DNA of 6,349 nucleotides from Scatosoma sp045537295 (GTDB taxonomy: Bacteria; Bacillota; Clostridia; Christensenellales; Borkfalkiaceae), in NCBI GenBank assembly GCA_045537295.1, contig JAZSPG010000016.1, positions 1-6,349 of the forward strand, written 5' to 3'. Of the stretch, positions 1 to 6,349 are shown in pieces (the stretch's first letter is position 1; every line of letters begins with the position of its first letter). A program made the position numbers and the translations under genes. The notes under the pieces are model-generated. The model worked only from the letters and a program-made list of their open reading frames with translations. It searched no databases and was not told the origin of the DNA.

Positions 1-236
1 CGCTCTAAATCTTCCAGCGTTAAATCATCAATCGTTTTGTTTCGAATTCGTTTTTTACAAATAAAATCAAAGAATATCCGCAAGTCGTAGGCGTACTTTA
101 AACGAGTTTGACTACTCGTACGCATTTCGATCCCCAAGAAATAGTCCTCGCAAAAGGGGGGCAGATCGTTCAAAAGCTCTGCAATCTTGTCTAAATCATG
201 AATATTCCGTTCGGTGTAGTAGTTGATTTTTTCCAT
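1..236 (-). CDS. Tyrosine recombinase/integrase, N-terminal part (3' end cut by window edge)
   Basis: This is the first 78 codons of a gene that runs off the left edge. The frame is open from the ATG at 234-236. The visible protein is a helical N-terminal, SAM-like core-binding domain of the kind found in XerC/XerD-like tyrosine recombinases. Residues 25-37 read LPPFCEDYFLGIE and residues 40-59 contain TSSQTRLKYAYDLRIFFDFI, a pattern I recognise from clostridial site-specific integrases. The catalytic domain with its Arg-His-Arg-Tyr residues would lie outside the window, so activity cannot be judged. An in-frame ATG at 264-266 would add ten residues (MLQVCFNHKI), but that start falls inside a perfect inverted repeat. 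Neither start has a clear Shine-Dalgarno sequence, so the start is uncertain. The gene lies 179 bases after the GH13 stop, behind an AT-rich spacer, and is probably a separate transcription unit. Family assignment is by motif recognition only. Confidence 0.72.
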   Translation of the reverse strand, partial: MEKINYYTERNIHDLDKIAELLNDLPPFCEDYFLGIEMRTSSQTRLKYAYDLRIFFDFICKKRIRNKTIDDLTLEDLE

Positions 237-261
237 AATTTTATGATTGAAACACACTTGC

Positions 262-295
262 AACATTTCGTAAAACACAGCTTTTACGAAATGTT
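262..295. repeat. Perfect 14-bp inverted repeat with 6-base centre
   Basis: The arms AACATTTCGTAAAA (262-275) and TTTTACGAAATGTT (282-295) are exact reverse complements around the centre CACAGC. Neither strand has a U-tract after the hairpin, so it is not a canonical intrinsic terminator. It sits just upstream of the recombinase gene and contains that gene's alternative ATG (264-266). Two arms around a 6-base centre is also the layout of tyrosine recombinase core sites such as dif. Other readings are an operator for a dimeric regulator or an RNA hairpin in the leader. The repeat is certain; its role is not. Confidence 0.85.
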
Positions 296-333
296 AAAAG
301 GGAAAATCCATAAATATAGGAATGTTTTCGGTT

Positions 334-393
334 TTTAGTTATATTCGGTATTCTAAAATATTGTTTATTTATATTCGGTGTTTTGAAATATCT
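334..393. repeat. Two imperfect 30-base tandem repeats (TTATATTCGGT...AAATAT)
   Basis: Bases 334-363 and 364-393 align end to end without gaps. They share TTATATTCGGT, then TT, then AAATAT, and differ at only a few positions. A shorter TTCGGT at 327-332 may be a degenerate third piece. The whole spacer from 237 to 415 is strongly AT-rich and non-coding, and these repeats fill its middle part. They lie between the GH13 stop and the recombinase start. Repeated operator sites or recombinase accessory (arm-type) sites are possible, but nothing in the sequence decides this. I could not find a convincing -35/-10 pair in the spacer. Confidence 0.75.
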
Positions 394-415
394 TTATAAC
401 AATGAAAAACCTTAC

Positions 416-2305
416 TTAAAAAACTTTCAAAATTCCGTATGTGTACGGTTTGATTTCCAAAGTCTTTTCAAAAACTTCTTCGCTTAAAAGTTCTTTCATT
501 TTTTCGGGCAAATTTATTTTATAGCGTTTAGACGAATTGTTTACGAAAACGAAAATATTTTCGTCTGACTTTTCGCGGGAAAAAATCAAACAACCGTCGT
601 CGATAAATATTTCCTTGAAATCCCCGTCTTTGAAAATTTCACGGTTTTCTTTACGGATTGCACCGAGTTTACTATAAAAGTTAATTAAATCGTTATTCAA
701 ATTATCCCAGTCGAAACAACGACGGCAAAACGGGTCTATATGCCCTTCCATTCCGTTTTCGTCGCCGTAATAGATGCACGGAACGCCCGGAACGGTATAC
801 TGTAAAACGGCCGACATTTTCAGCTTTTTCAAGGCTTTTTCCTTGTCCTCGGCACTCATTTTCGCCTTTGCGCTTGCCATTTCGTCTTTATTATTACAAT
901 AAATACCGCCTAAAACGGTCAAAATACGCGAAGTATCGTGCGTACCCAAAATATTCATCAAACAATCGAGCGTTTGCTTTGGATAATGGTTGATTAAAAC
1001 GCGAACGGTATACAGCAAATTCGACGCGTTTCCCGTTTGCATATATGCAATAATCGCCTCTTTTAAGGGATAATTCATAACGCTGTCCAACTCGTAGCCT
1101 TGCAAATACTCACGGCGTTTGGAATACGCGATTTTATTAGACGCGTCCTCCCAAACTTCCCCGATAATAATGGCGTCGGGATTGCTTTCTTTTACCGATT
1201 TCCGCAACCCTTTCAAGAAAAAGTCTGGCAATTCATCCGCCACGTCTAAACGGTAACCGCCGATACCGAATCCTAACCACTTTTTCAGCACGCCGTCGTC
1301 GCCAAAAATAAAGTTTTGATAATCCTCGGATTGTTCGTTTACCTGCGGTAAAATATCAATTCCCCACCAGCTTTCGTAAGTGTACGGATATTCGTAAAAG
1401 GAATACCAAGAATAATACGGCGATTCCTTGGATTGATACGCGCCAAGCGACGAATAATGTCCGTATTTGTTAAAATAAACGCTATCGTCGCCCGTATGGT
1501 TAAAAACACCGTCTAAAATCACGCGAATACCTAATTTTTCCGCCTTTTCAATCAAACTTGAAAACTCTTGTTCCGTACCGACGTACTTATCGATTTTCAT
1601 ATAATCGGAAGTATCGTAGCGGTGATTAGAACCCGCCTCAAATATGGGGTTTAGGTAAATAACCGTAACGCCTAAATCGTGCAAATACGGCAATTTGCTC
1701 TCAATTCCCTTAAAATTACCGCCGAAGAAGTCGTTATTTAACACTCGACCGTATTCGTTTGGTCTATAAACGGGTTCACCGCCCCAGTCCTCGCGCCTTA
1801 CCCGCCCTTTTATGTCTGACATAGTTCCTTGCCGACAAAAGCGGTCGGGGAAAATTTGGTACATTACACCGCCCTTAAACCAGTCGGGCGTTTGGTAATC
1901 CTCGGCATAGACGGTGAGCAAGAAACCGAGCGGGCGTTCGCAAATAAAGCCCGTTTCCTGTTCCCCGCAAGAGATAAACCCCTCGTTTTCAATGGAAAAA
2001 GTATAGAAATATAAACCGATTTCGTGAATTGCAAGCGAAACCGTCCAACCGAACGAAGTGCGGTTTAAGCAATACGCCTCGGCGGGCTGTCCGTCTTTAT
2101 TCAAAAGCAATACGCCGTCCTTATCAGGCGTTAAACACTCCTCCGCCGTAGGTGTGGTTAATGCGTGTATATCTAATCCAGCCCCCCAGCTTTTGCGTTT
2201 GGGCTGTTTTAACAAAAATATATTCAGCGTTAGAATTTCCCCCGCCTTTATTGCGCCGACAACGCTTTTACAGGCGGTATCTAACGGGTTATAGTAAACG
2301 TGCAT
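416..2305 (-). CDS. GH13 alpha-glucanase (neopullulanase/cyclomaltodextrinase/alpha-amylase type)
   Basis: A 629-residue glycoside hydrolase family 13 enzyme that should hydrolyse alpha-1,4 (possibly also alpha-1,6) bonds in maltodextrins, cyclodextrins or glycogen fragments. There is no signal peptide, so it acts in the cytoplasm. Residues 1 to about 140 form an N-terminal non-catalytic region, perhaps a CBM34-like beta domain. The barrel opens with GGVMYQIFPDRF (145-156). The conserved regions are visible: DGVFNH (265-270); GYRLDVADE (350-358) with the nucleophile Asp354; GEVWE (382-386) with the acid/base Glu383; and GTHD (454-457) with Asp457. IYYGDE (511-516) follows. Region V reads LPQVN (319-323) rather than the MPKLN typical of neopullulanases, so exact specificity is open. 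A C-terminal beta domain ends the chain. The start is supported by AGAGGA eight bases upstream. It follows glgP but is separated from it by a terminator-like hairpin. It probably trims dextrins left by phosphorylase. Confidence 0.93.
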   Translation of the reverse strand: MHVYYNPLDTACKSVVGAIKAGEILTLNIFLLKQPKRKSWGAGLDIHALTTPTAEECLTPDKDGVLLLNKDGQPAEAYCLNRTSFGWTVSLAIHEIGLYFYTFSIENEGFISCGEQETGFICERPLGFLLTVYAEDYQTPDWFKGGVMYQIFPDRFCRQGTMSDIKGRVRREDWGGEPVYRPNEYGRVLNNDFFGGNFKGIESKLPYLHDLGVTVIYLNPIFEAGSNHRYDTSDYMKIDKYVGTEQEFSSLIEKAEKLGIRVILDGVFNHTGDDSVYFNKYGHYSSLGAYQSKESPYYSWYSFYEYPYTYESWWGIDILPQVNEQSEDYQNFIFGDDGVLKKWLGFGIGGYRLDVADELPDFFLKGLRKSVKESNPDAIIIGEVWEDASNKIAYSKRREYLQGYELDSVMNYPLKEAIIAYMQTGNASNLLYTVRVLINHYPKQTLDCLMNILGTHDTSRILTVLGGIYCNNKDEMASAKAKMSAEDKEKALKKLKMSAVLQYTVPGVPCIYYGDENGMEGHIDPFCRRCFDWDNLNNDLINFYSKLGAIRKENREIFKDGDFKEIFIDDGCLIFSREKSDENIFVFVNNSSKRYKINLPEKMKELLSEEVFEKTLEIKPYTYGILKVF

Positions 2306-2313
2306 AAAAACTA

Positions 2314-2319
2314 TCCTCT
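2314..2319 (-). promoter_or_regulatory. Ribosome binding site of the GH13 gene
   Basis: The minus strand reads AGAGGA eight bases before the ATG at 2303-2305. This fixes the start of the GH13 gene. The upstream terminator-like hairpin ends only about eight bases before this site, so folding and ribosome access may influence each other. Confidence 0.7.
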
Positions 2320-2326
2320 ACTTGAA

Positions 2327-2359
2327 CAAAAAGCCGTAAACTTAATTTACGGCTTTTTG
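2327..2359 (-). terminator. Intrinsic terminator (symmetric) between glgP and the GH13 gene
   Basis: The 14-base arms 2327-2340 and 2346-2359 are exact reverse complements around a 5-base loop. On the minus strand the GC-containing stem GCCGTAAA/TTTACGGC is followed by TTTTTG, the form of a Rho-independent terminator; the mirrored A and T runs would let it work in both directions. It begins about 26 bases after the glgP stop and ends 21 bases before the GH13 ATG. It therefore probably ends or attenuates the glgA-glgP transcript. No convergent plus-strand gene is seen that would need the other direction. Confidence 0.85.
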
Positions 2360-2385
2360 CCAAAAGTTATTCATTCTATTTATAA

Positions 2386-4815
2386 TTAGTGTAACGCTTT
2401 TAAGCCCCAAATATTTTCAGCGTATTCTTTAATACTTCTATCCGCAGCAAAGAACCCTGCCGCCGAAATATTTCTAAGCGCTTTTTGGTTCCAAAGCCGT
2501 TTGTCCGCCTGGTACAGCTTAGACATTTCCTGTTGCGTAGCAAGATAGGATTGATAATCCGCCATACACATATACGGGTCGGCAACAGGCGAGCCTGTAA
2601 GCAAATAATTTGCAATATCCGCAAAAGATTCGCCGTTAAAGCCTACGATTAACGCCTCTACCACTTTTCTCAGCATCGAATCGTTGTTATAGTAAACGCT
2701 TGCGGAATACCCGTTATGCCAAATATCCGACACTTCTTGCGCATTCAAGCCGAAAATATAGATATTGTCCATACCCACTTTTTCGGACATTTCCACGTTC
2801 GCGCCGTCGAGCGTTCCTATCGTCAACGCACCGTTTATCATAAACTTCATATTTCCCGTTCCGCTCGCCTCTTTACCAGCCAAAGAAATTTGTTCGGAAA
2901 TTTCAGACGCAGGCATTAACGCCTCGGACATCGTAACGTTATAGTCTTCCATATAAACCACGTTGAGTTTTTCGGCAATTTTAGGGTTTTTACGGATATC
3001 TTCGGCAAGATAACAAATGAGCTTGATAATTTTCTTCGCCATATAATATCCAGCCGCCGCTTTTGCCGCGAAAATATACGTTTTGGGTTGCATAGGCATA
3101 TCGGGGTTCTCTTTTAACGCGATATAATCGTGAATAATATGCAACACGTTCAAAAGCTGACGCTTGTACTCGTGCAAACGCTTGGCTTGGACGTCGAAAA
3201 GCGTATTCGGGTCGATAATTACCCCCTGCTTTTTATAGGCAAAATCTGCAAACTGTTTCTTTTTCAACGCCTTAATTTCTTCTAACCGTTTCAAAACGCT
3301 GTCGTCGTTTTCGAATTTCTTGAACTCGGCAAGCTTAGACGCGTCTTTTGCATAGCCCGTACCGATACAATCGTCCAACAACGCACAAAGTTCGGGGTTG
3401 GATTGATTCAGCCAACGTCTATGCGCAATACCGTTCGTAACGTTGGTAAACTTTTGCGGGGTATAATCGTAAAAATCCTTAAAAATACTGTCTTTAATAA
3501 TATCGCTGTGCAAGGCGGAAACACCGTTTACTTTATGCGAGCCGTGCACGGACAAATTCGCCATTTTCACGACATTATAGGACATAATCGCCATACGCGA
3601 AATCTTATCCCAGTCCCCTGGAAATCTCGTCCATAAATCTTCGCAGAACCGACGGTTAATTTCCTTTAAGATGGTATAAATTCGAGGCAATCTTCTCGCA
3701 ATTAAATCCTCAGGCCAAGTTTCGAGCGCCTCAGCAAGAACGGTATGGTTCGTATACGCGCAAACGGAAGTGGTTATATTCCACGCCTCGTCCCAACTCA
3801 TACCGTTTTCGTCAATCAAAAGTCGCATAAGCTCGGGGATTGCCAACGCGGGATGCGTATCGTTTAAGTGAATTGCCGCCATTTTCGGTAATAATTTCAA
3901 CGAACCGTATCTTCTCTTGTGGTCGGCAAGAATATTTTGCAAGGACGCGGAAACGAGGAAATACTGTTGTTTTAATCTAAGCGACTTACCTTCCACGTGG
4001 TTATCCGCAGGATAAAGTACCTTCGAGATTAAATCCGCCTCGTTATCGTCTTTCATAACGGACGCATAATCGCCCTGCGAAAAGAGTTTCATATCGAAAT
4101 TTTGCACGCTACGCGCCTTCCAAAGACGAAGCACGGAAACGGCTTTGCTGTCGTACCCCGAAACCATCATATCATACGCTACCGCTTGAATTTCCTTGGC
4201 GTCGCGGTAAATGGTTTCCAAACCGTGTTCCGTCCACTTTTCTTCGATATATCCGTCGAATTTAACGGTAAACACCTTATCGCTACGTTGCGTAAGCCAA
4301 ACCTCGCCTCCGGGCAACCAAACGTCAGGCAATTCCGTCTGCCAACCGTCTACGATTTTTTGCTTAAACAAACCGTAATCGTAACGGATAGAATAACCCA
4401 TAGCTGGATAATCCCCCGTCGCCAACGCGTCGAGGAAACAGGAAGCTAATCTACCCAAACCGCCGTTTCCTAAGCCCGCGTCGGGTTCTAATTCGTACAA
4501 TTCTTCCAAGGACACGTCGTATTCTTTCAGCGCGTCGGTAAAAGTATCGTATAACCCTAAATTATACACGCTGTTTTTCAACGACCGCCCCATCAAGAAT
4601 TCCATACAAAGATAGTATACCCTCTTTGCTTTCGCGGATTTGGTAACGGTGTGGAATTTATGGCGTTTTTCCAGCATAATATCCCGAACGCTCATTACGA
4701 CAGCCTTATACAACTGTTCCTTTCTCGCCTCAGTAGGCGCTACGCCGAAATATCTCGAAAGTTTGCCTTTGATAAGCTCTTTCGCGTCCGTTTCGGTGAT
4801 TTTTGTTTTTTCCAT
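2386..4815 (-). CDS. glgP: Glycogen/maltodextrin phosphorylase (GT35)
   Basis: An 809-residue alpha-glucan phosphorylase that removes glucose from non-reducing chain ends with inorganic phosphate, giving glucose-1-phosphate, with pyridoxal phosphate as cofactor in the cytoplasm. Length and motifs match the family from end to end. GLGNGGLGRLASCFLDALAT (114-133) is followed by a typical GDYPAMGYSIRYDYGLF. HLNDTHPALAIPELMR lies at 316-331 and TNHTVLAEALETW at 355-367. QAKRLHEYKRQ precedes the cofactor site EASGTGNMKFMINGALTIGT, where Lys657 is the expected Schiff-base lysine. The extended N-terminal phosphorylation segment of the mammalian enzyme is not evident. The start is supported by AGGAG ten bases upstream, and residues from 1 onward fit bacterial GlgP. 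It follows glgA by 38 bases with no terminator between them, so the two are probably cotranscribed, and a hairpin terminator follows its stop. Preference for glycogen versus maltodextrin cannot be read from the sequence. Confidence 0.97.
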   Translation of the reverse strand: MEKTKITETDAKELIKGKLSRYFGVAPTEARKEQLYKAVVMSVRDIMLEKRHKFHTVTKSAKAKRVYYLCMEFLMGRSLKNSVYNLGLYDTFTDALKEYDVSLEELYELEPDAGLGNGGLGRLASCFLDALATGDYPAMGYSIRYDYGLFKQKIVDGWQTELPDVWLPGGEVWLTQRSDKVFTVKFDGYIEEKWTEHGLETIYRDAKEIQAVAYDMMVSGYDSKAVSVLRLWKARSVQNFDMKLFSQGDYASVMKDDNEADLISKVLYPADNHVEGKSLRLKQQYFLVSASLQNILADHKRRYGSLKLLPKMAAIHLNDTHPALAIPELMRLLIDENGMSWDEAWNITTSVCAYTNHTVLAEALETWPEDLIARRLPRIYTILKEINRRFCEDLWTRFPGDWDKISRMAIMSYNVVKMANLSVHGSHKVNGVSALHSDIIKDSIFKDFYDYTPQKFTNVTNGIAHRRWLNQSNPELCALLDDCIGTGYAKDASKLAEFKKFENDDSVLKRLEEIKALKKKQFADFAYKKQGVIIDPNTLFDVQAKRLHEYKRQLLNVLHIIHDYIALKENPDMPMQPKTYIFAAKAAAGYYMAKKIIKLICYLAEDIRKNPKIAEKLNVVYMEDYNVTMSEALMPASEISEQISLAGKEASGTGNMKFMINGALTIGTLDGANVEMSEKVGMDNIYIFGLNAQEVSDIWHNGYSASVYYNNDSMLRKVVEALIVGFNGESFADIANYLLTGSPVADPYMCMADYQSYLATQQEMSKLYQADKRLWNQKALRNISAAGFFAADRSIKEYAENIWGLKALH

Positions 4816-4825
4816 ATTCTCTATT

Positions 4826-4830
4826 CTCCT
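4826..4830 (-). promoter_or_regulatory. Ribosome binding site of glgP
   Basis: AGGAG on the minus strand lies ten bases before the glgP ATG, inside the 38-base gap after the glgA stop. The gap holds no hairpin with a U-tract and is too short to suggest an independent promoter, which supports cotranscription with glgA. Confidence 0.75.
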
Positions 4831-4853
4831 AAAAATTTTGTCCTATACCGTAA

Positions 4854-6349
4854 TTACCAAGCATTATAAGTATCTTGGTACAATTTTTTATATTCCTCAG
4901 CCGAACGACCCCACGAGAAATCCGTCGTCGCCACCTTCTTCATCAATGCTTGCCAAGCTGAGCCGTTTTTATACACTTCAATCGCTTCGTGTACTACGTA
5001 CAACATATCGTATGCGTTACAAGACGCAAAGGTAAACCCGTTTCCGCCATCGCCGTAAGGTTTAATGCTATCGTATAAACCGCCCGTTTCCCGAACCAGA
5101 GGTACGGTAGCGTAGCGCGAGGCAATCATTTGCGACAGACCGCAAGGCTCGCTGACCGACGGCATCAAGAATATATCCGCACCCGAATAAATTTTTCTTG
5201 ACAAATCGTTGTTAAAGACGATATTTACCGACGCTTTCCCTTCGTATTTTTTGCCTAAATCCTTAAAATATTCCTCGTAAGCGAAATCTCCCGTGCCGAG
5301 CAGTACAAATTGCACGTCCTCGTGTAAAATATCCTCCGCAACCGTTTTGACAAGCTCTAAGCCCTTATGCGCAACCAAACGGGAAATCATAGCGATTACG
5401 GGTACGTCTTTGACGGGCAAACCCAGCATTTTTTGCAGTTCCGCCTTGCAAATCGCTTTGTTTTGTAAATTTTCCGCGTCGTAATTCGCAAATAACGCTT
5501 TATCCGTGGACGGATTATACGAACAAATATCAATACCGTTCAAAATCCCCGTCAGCTTGCTTTCATTTTTACGGATAATATCCTCTAAACCGTGTGCATA
5601 TTGCGCCGAACGGATTTCTCGCGCATAAGTCGGGCTGACCGTAGAAAAGCGTTCACTACACTCAATCGCGCCTTTCATCAAATTGATACAGCCGTCGTAT
5701 TCGACTAAATTACGGCACGAATCGGGTAAACCGAACAAATCCCCTAAAATATCCAAAGAATATTTGCCTTGATACTCGATATTATGAATGGTAAAAAGCG
5801 AACGAATATTCTTATACTCCGCGCGATGCGCATAAATCGTTTTCAAATAAATACTCGCAAGCGCGGACTGCCAGTCGTGGCAATGCAAAACGTCGGGATA
5901 ATAAGATATGAACGGCAAAACTTCCAAAACGGCGCGCGAGAAGAACGCAAACCGTTCTCCGTCGTCGTAATATCCGTAACAACCCGTGCGTTTGAAATAA
6001 TACTCGTTATCCAAGAAATAATAGGTAACGCCGTTTTCTTCACAGGTAAACACCCCGCAATACTGGTTTCTCCACCCGAGTGGAACGTATATATTCCCTA
6101 AAAACGCTAATTTTCTACGGTATTCTGGTTTCATATCCGAATATAACGGCAAAGCGACCCGAATATCGTAATCCACGTCCGTTGCGAGTGCTTGGGGCAA
6201 CGAACCGATTACGTCGGCAAGCCCGCCCGTTGCAATAAACGGTCTTGCCTCCGAGGCGACGAATAAAATTTTACGTTTCGGCGCAACCGTCGGCGCGTTT
6301 TTCGTTTGTTTCACTTGCGGAAAACCTTCTTCCGTTTGTATGATTTCCA
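4854..6349 (-). CDS. glgA: Glycogen synthase, ADP-glucose type (GT5); 5' end open at window edge
   Basis: Transfers glucose from ADP-glucose to the non-reducing end of alpha-1,4-glucan in the cytoplasm. Numbering from the GTG at 6312-6314, the protein has 486 residues, near the family norm of about 480. KILFVASEARPF (15-26) leads into ATGGLADVIGSLP (28-40). HCHDW (144-148), TIHNIEYQGKY (175-185), TGILNGID (255-262), SRLVAHKG (311-318, with Arg312 and Lys317), LLGTGD (338-343), SEPCGLSQ (388-395, with Glu389) and RETGGLYD (408-415) follow in the order of a GT-B glucan synthase. The first motif has Ala28 where KTGGL enzymes have lysine. The frame stays open for 11 further codons (EIIQTEEGFPQ) to the window edge, where an xTG codon is cut. 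The real start may therefore be this codon, the GTG, or further out. The linker-like KQTKNAPTVAPKR would fit an N-terminal extension. The gene precedes glgP by 38 bases in an apparent operon. Confidence 0.95.
   Translation of the reverse strand, partial: EIIQTEEGFPQVKQTKNAPTVAPKRKILFVASEARPFIATGGLADVIGSLPQALATDVDYDIRVALPLYSDMKPEYRRKLAFLGNIYVPLGWRNQYCGVFTCEENGVTYYFLDNEYYFKRTGCYGYYDDGERFAFFSRAVLEVLPFISYYPDVLHCHDWQSALASIYLKTIYAHRAEYKNIRSLFTIHNIEYQGKYSLDILGDLFGLPDSCRNLVEYDGCINLMKGAIECSERFSTVSPTYAREIRSAQYAHGLEDIIRKNESKLTGILNGIDICSYNPSTDKALFANYDAENLQNKAICKAELQKMLGLPVKDVPVIAMISRLVAHKGLELVKTVAEDILHEDVQFVLLGTGDFAYEEYFKDLGKKYEGKASVNIVFNNDLSRKIYSGADIFLMPSVSEPCGLSQMIASRYATVPLVRETGGLYDSIKPYGDGGNGFTFASCNAYDMLYVVHEAIEVYKNGSAWQALMKKVATTDFSWGRSAEEYKKLYQDTYNAW
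6325..6330 (-). promoter_or_regulatory. Possible ribosome binding site for the internal GTG of glgA
   Basis: AGAAGG on the minus strand lies ten bases before the GTG at 6312-6314. It is a weak match and lies within an open frame whose codons look like the rest of glgA, so it may simply be coding sequence. It is the only argument from the window for starting at the GTG. Confidence 0.3.

Noticed and set aside
262..295. Palindrome as the terminator of the GH13 transcript
   Set aside because: Neither strand has a T-run after the hairpin and the stem is AT-rich, so the canonical intrinsic terminator form is missing. A processed or Rho-type end cannot be excluded.
327..393. CRISPR-like repeats
   Set aside because: The repeat units are directly adjacent with no unique spacers between them, there are only two, and no cas gene is present.
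2359..2400. Possible GH13 promoter in the glgP tail
   Set aside because: TATAAA-like stretches occur on the minus strand, but no matching -35 box at 16-18 bases is convincing in such AT-rich sequence.
4102..4449. Plus-strand open frame of 115 codons inside glgP
   Set aside because: It is fully antisense to conserved phosphorylase sequence and is explained by that gene's codon composition.
4640..5035. Plus-strand open frame of 131 codons across the glgP/glgA junction
   Set aside because: It runs antisense to two strongly supported genes, its product has no recognisable motif, and it has no ribosome binding site of note.
5769..6101. Plus-strand open frame of 110 codons inside glgA
   Set aside because: It is antisense to conserved glycogen synthase sequence and resembles no known protein family.

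Overview
The window looks like a chromosomal piece of a Clostridia-type member of the Bacillota, probably an uncultured gut lineage. The grounds are the protein styles (GlgA with a SEPCGLSQM segment, a clostridial-type tyrosine recombinase), AGGAG-like ribosome binding sites, TAA stops and moderate-to-low GC. The genus cannot be named from the sequence.

Everything real is on the minus strand, so the gene order runs from high to low coordinates. First comes glgA (glycogen synthase, GT5), whose reading frame is still open at the right edge. After a 38-base gap comes glgP (glycogen/maltodextrin phosphorylase, GT35). After an 80-base gap holding an intrinsic terminator-like hairpin comes a cytoplasmic GH13 alpha-glucanase of the neopullulanase/cyclomaltodextrinase/alpha-amylase type. 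An AT-rich spacer of about 180 bases follows, with two 30-base tandem repeats and a perfect 14-bp inverted repeat. The left edge cuts the N-terminal part of a tyrosine recombinase/integrase.

The three large genes form a glycogen metabolism cluster. GlgA extends alpha-1,4-glucan from ADP-glucose, GlgP releases glucose-1-phosphate from chain ends, and the GH13 enzyme can hydrolyse the dextrins that phosphorylase leaves. ADP-glucose pyrophosphorylase and branching enzyme are not in the window and may lie upstream of glgA, outside it.

This is mainly a conventional metabolic locus and I see no clear undescribed system. The points worth a second look are the terminator placed directly before the GH13 ribosome binding site, the dif-like palindrome and tandem repeats next to the recombinase, the replaced KTGGL lysine in GlgA, and the open 5' end of glgA.
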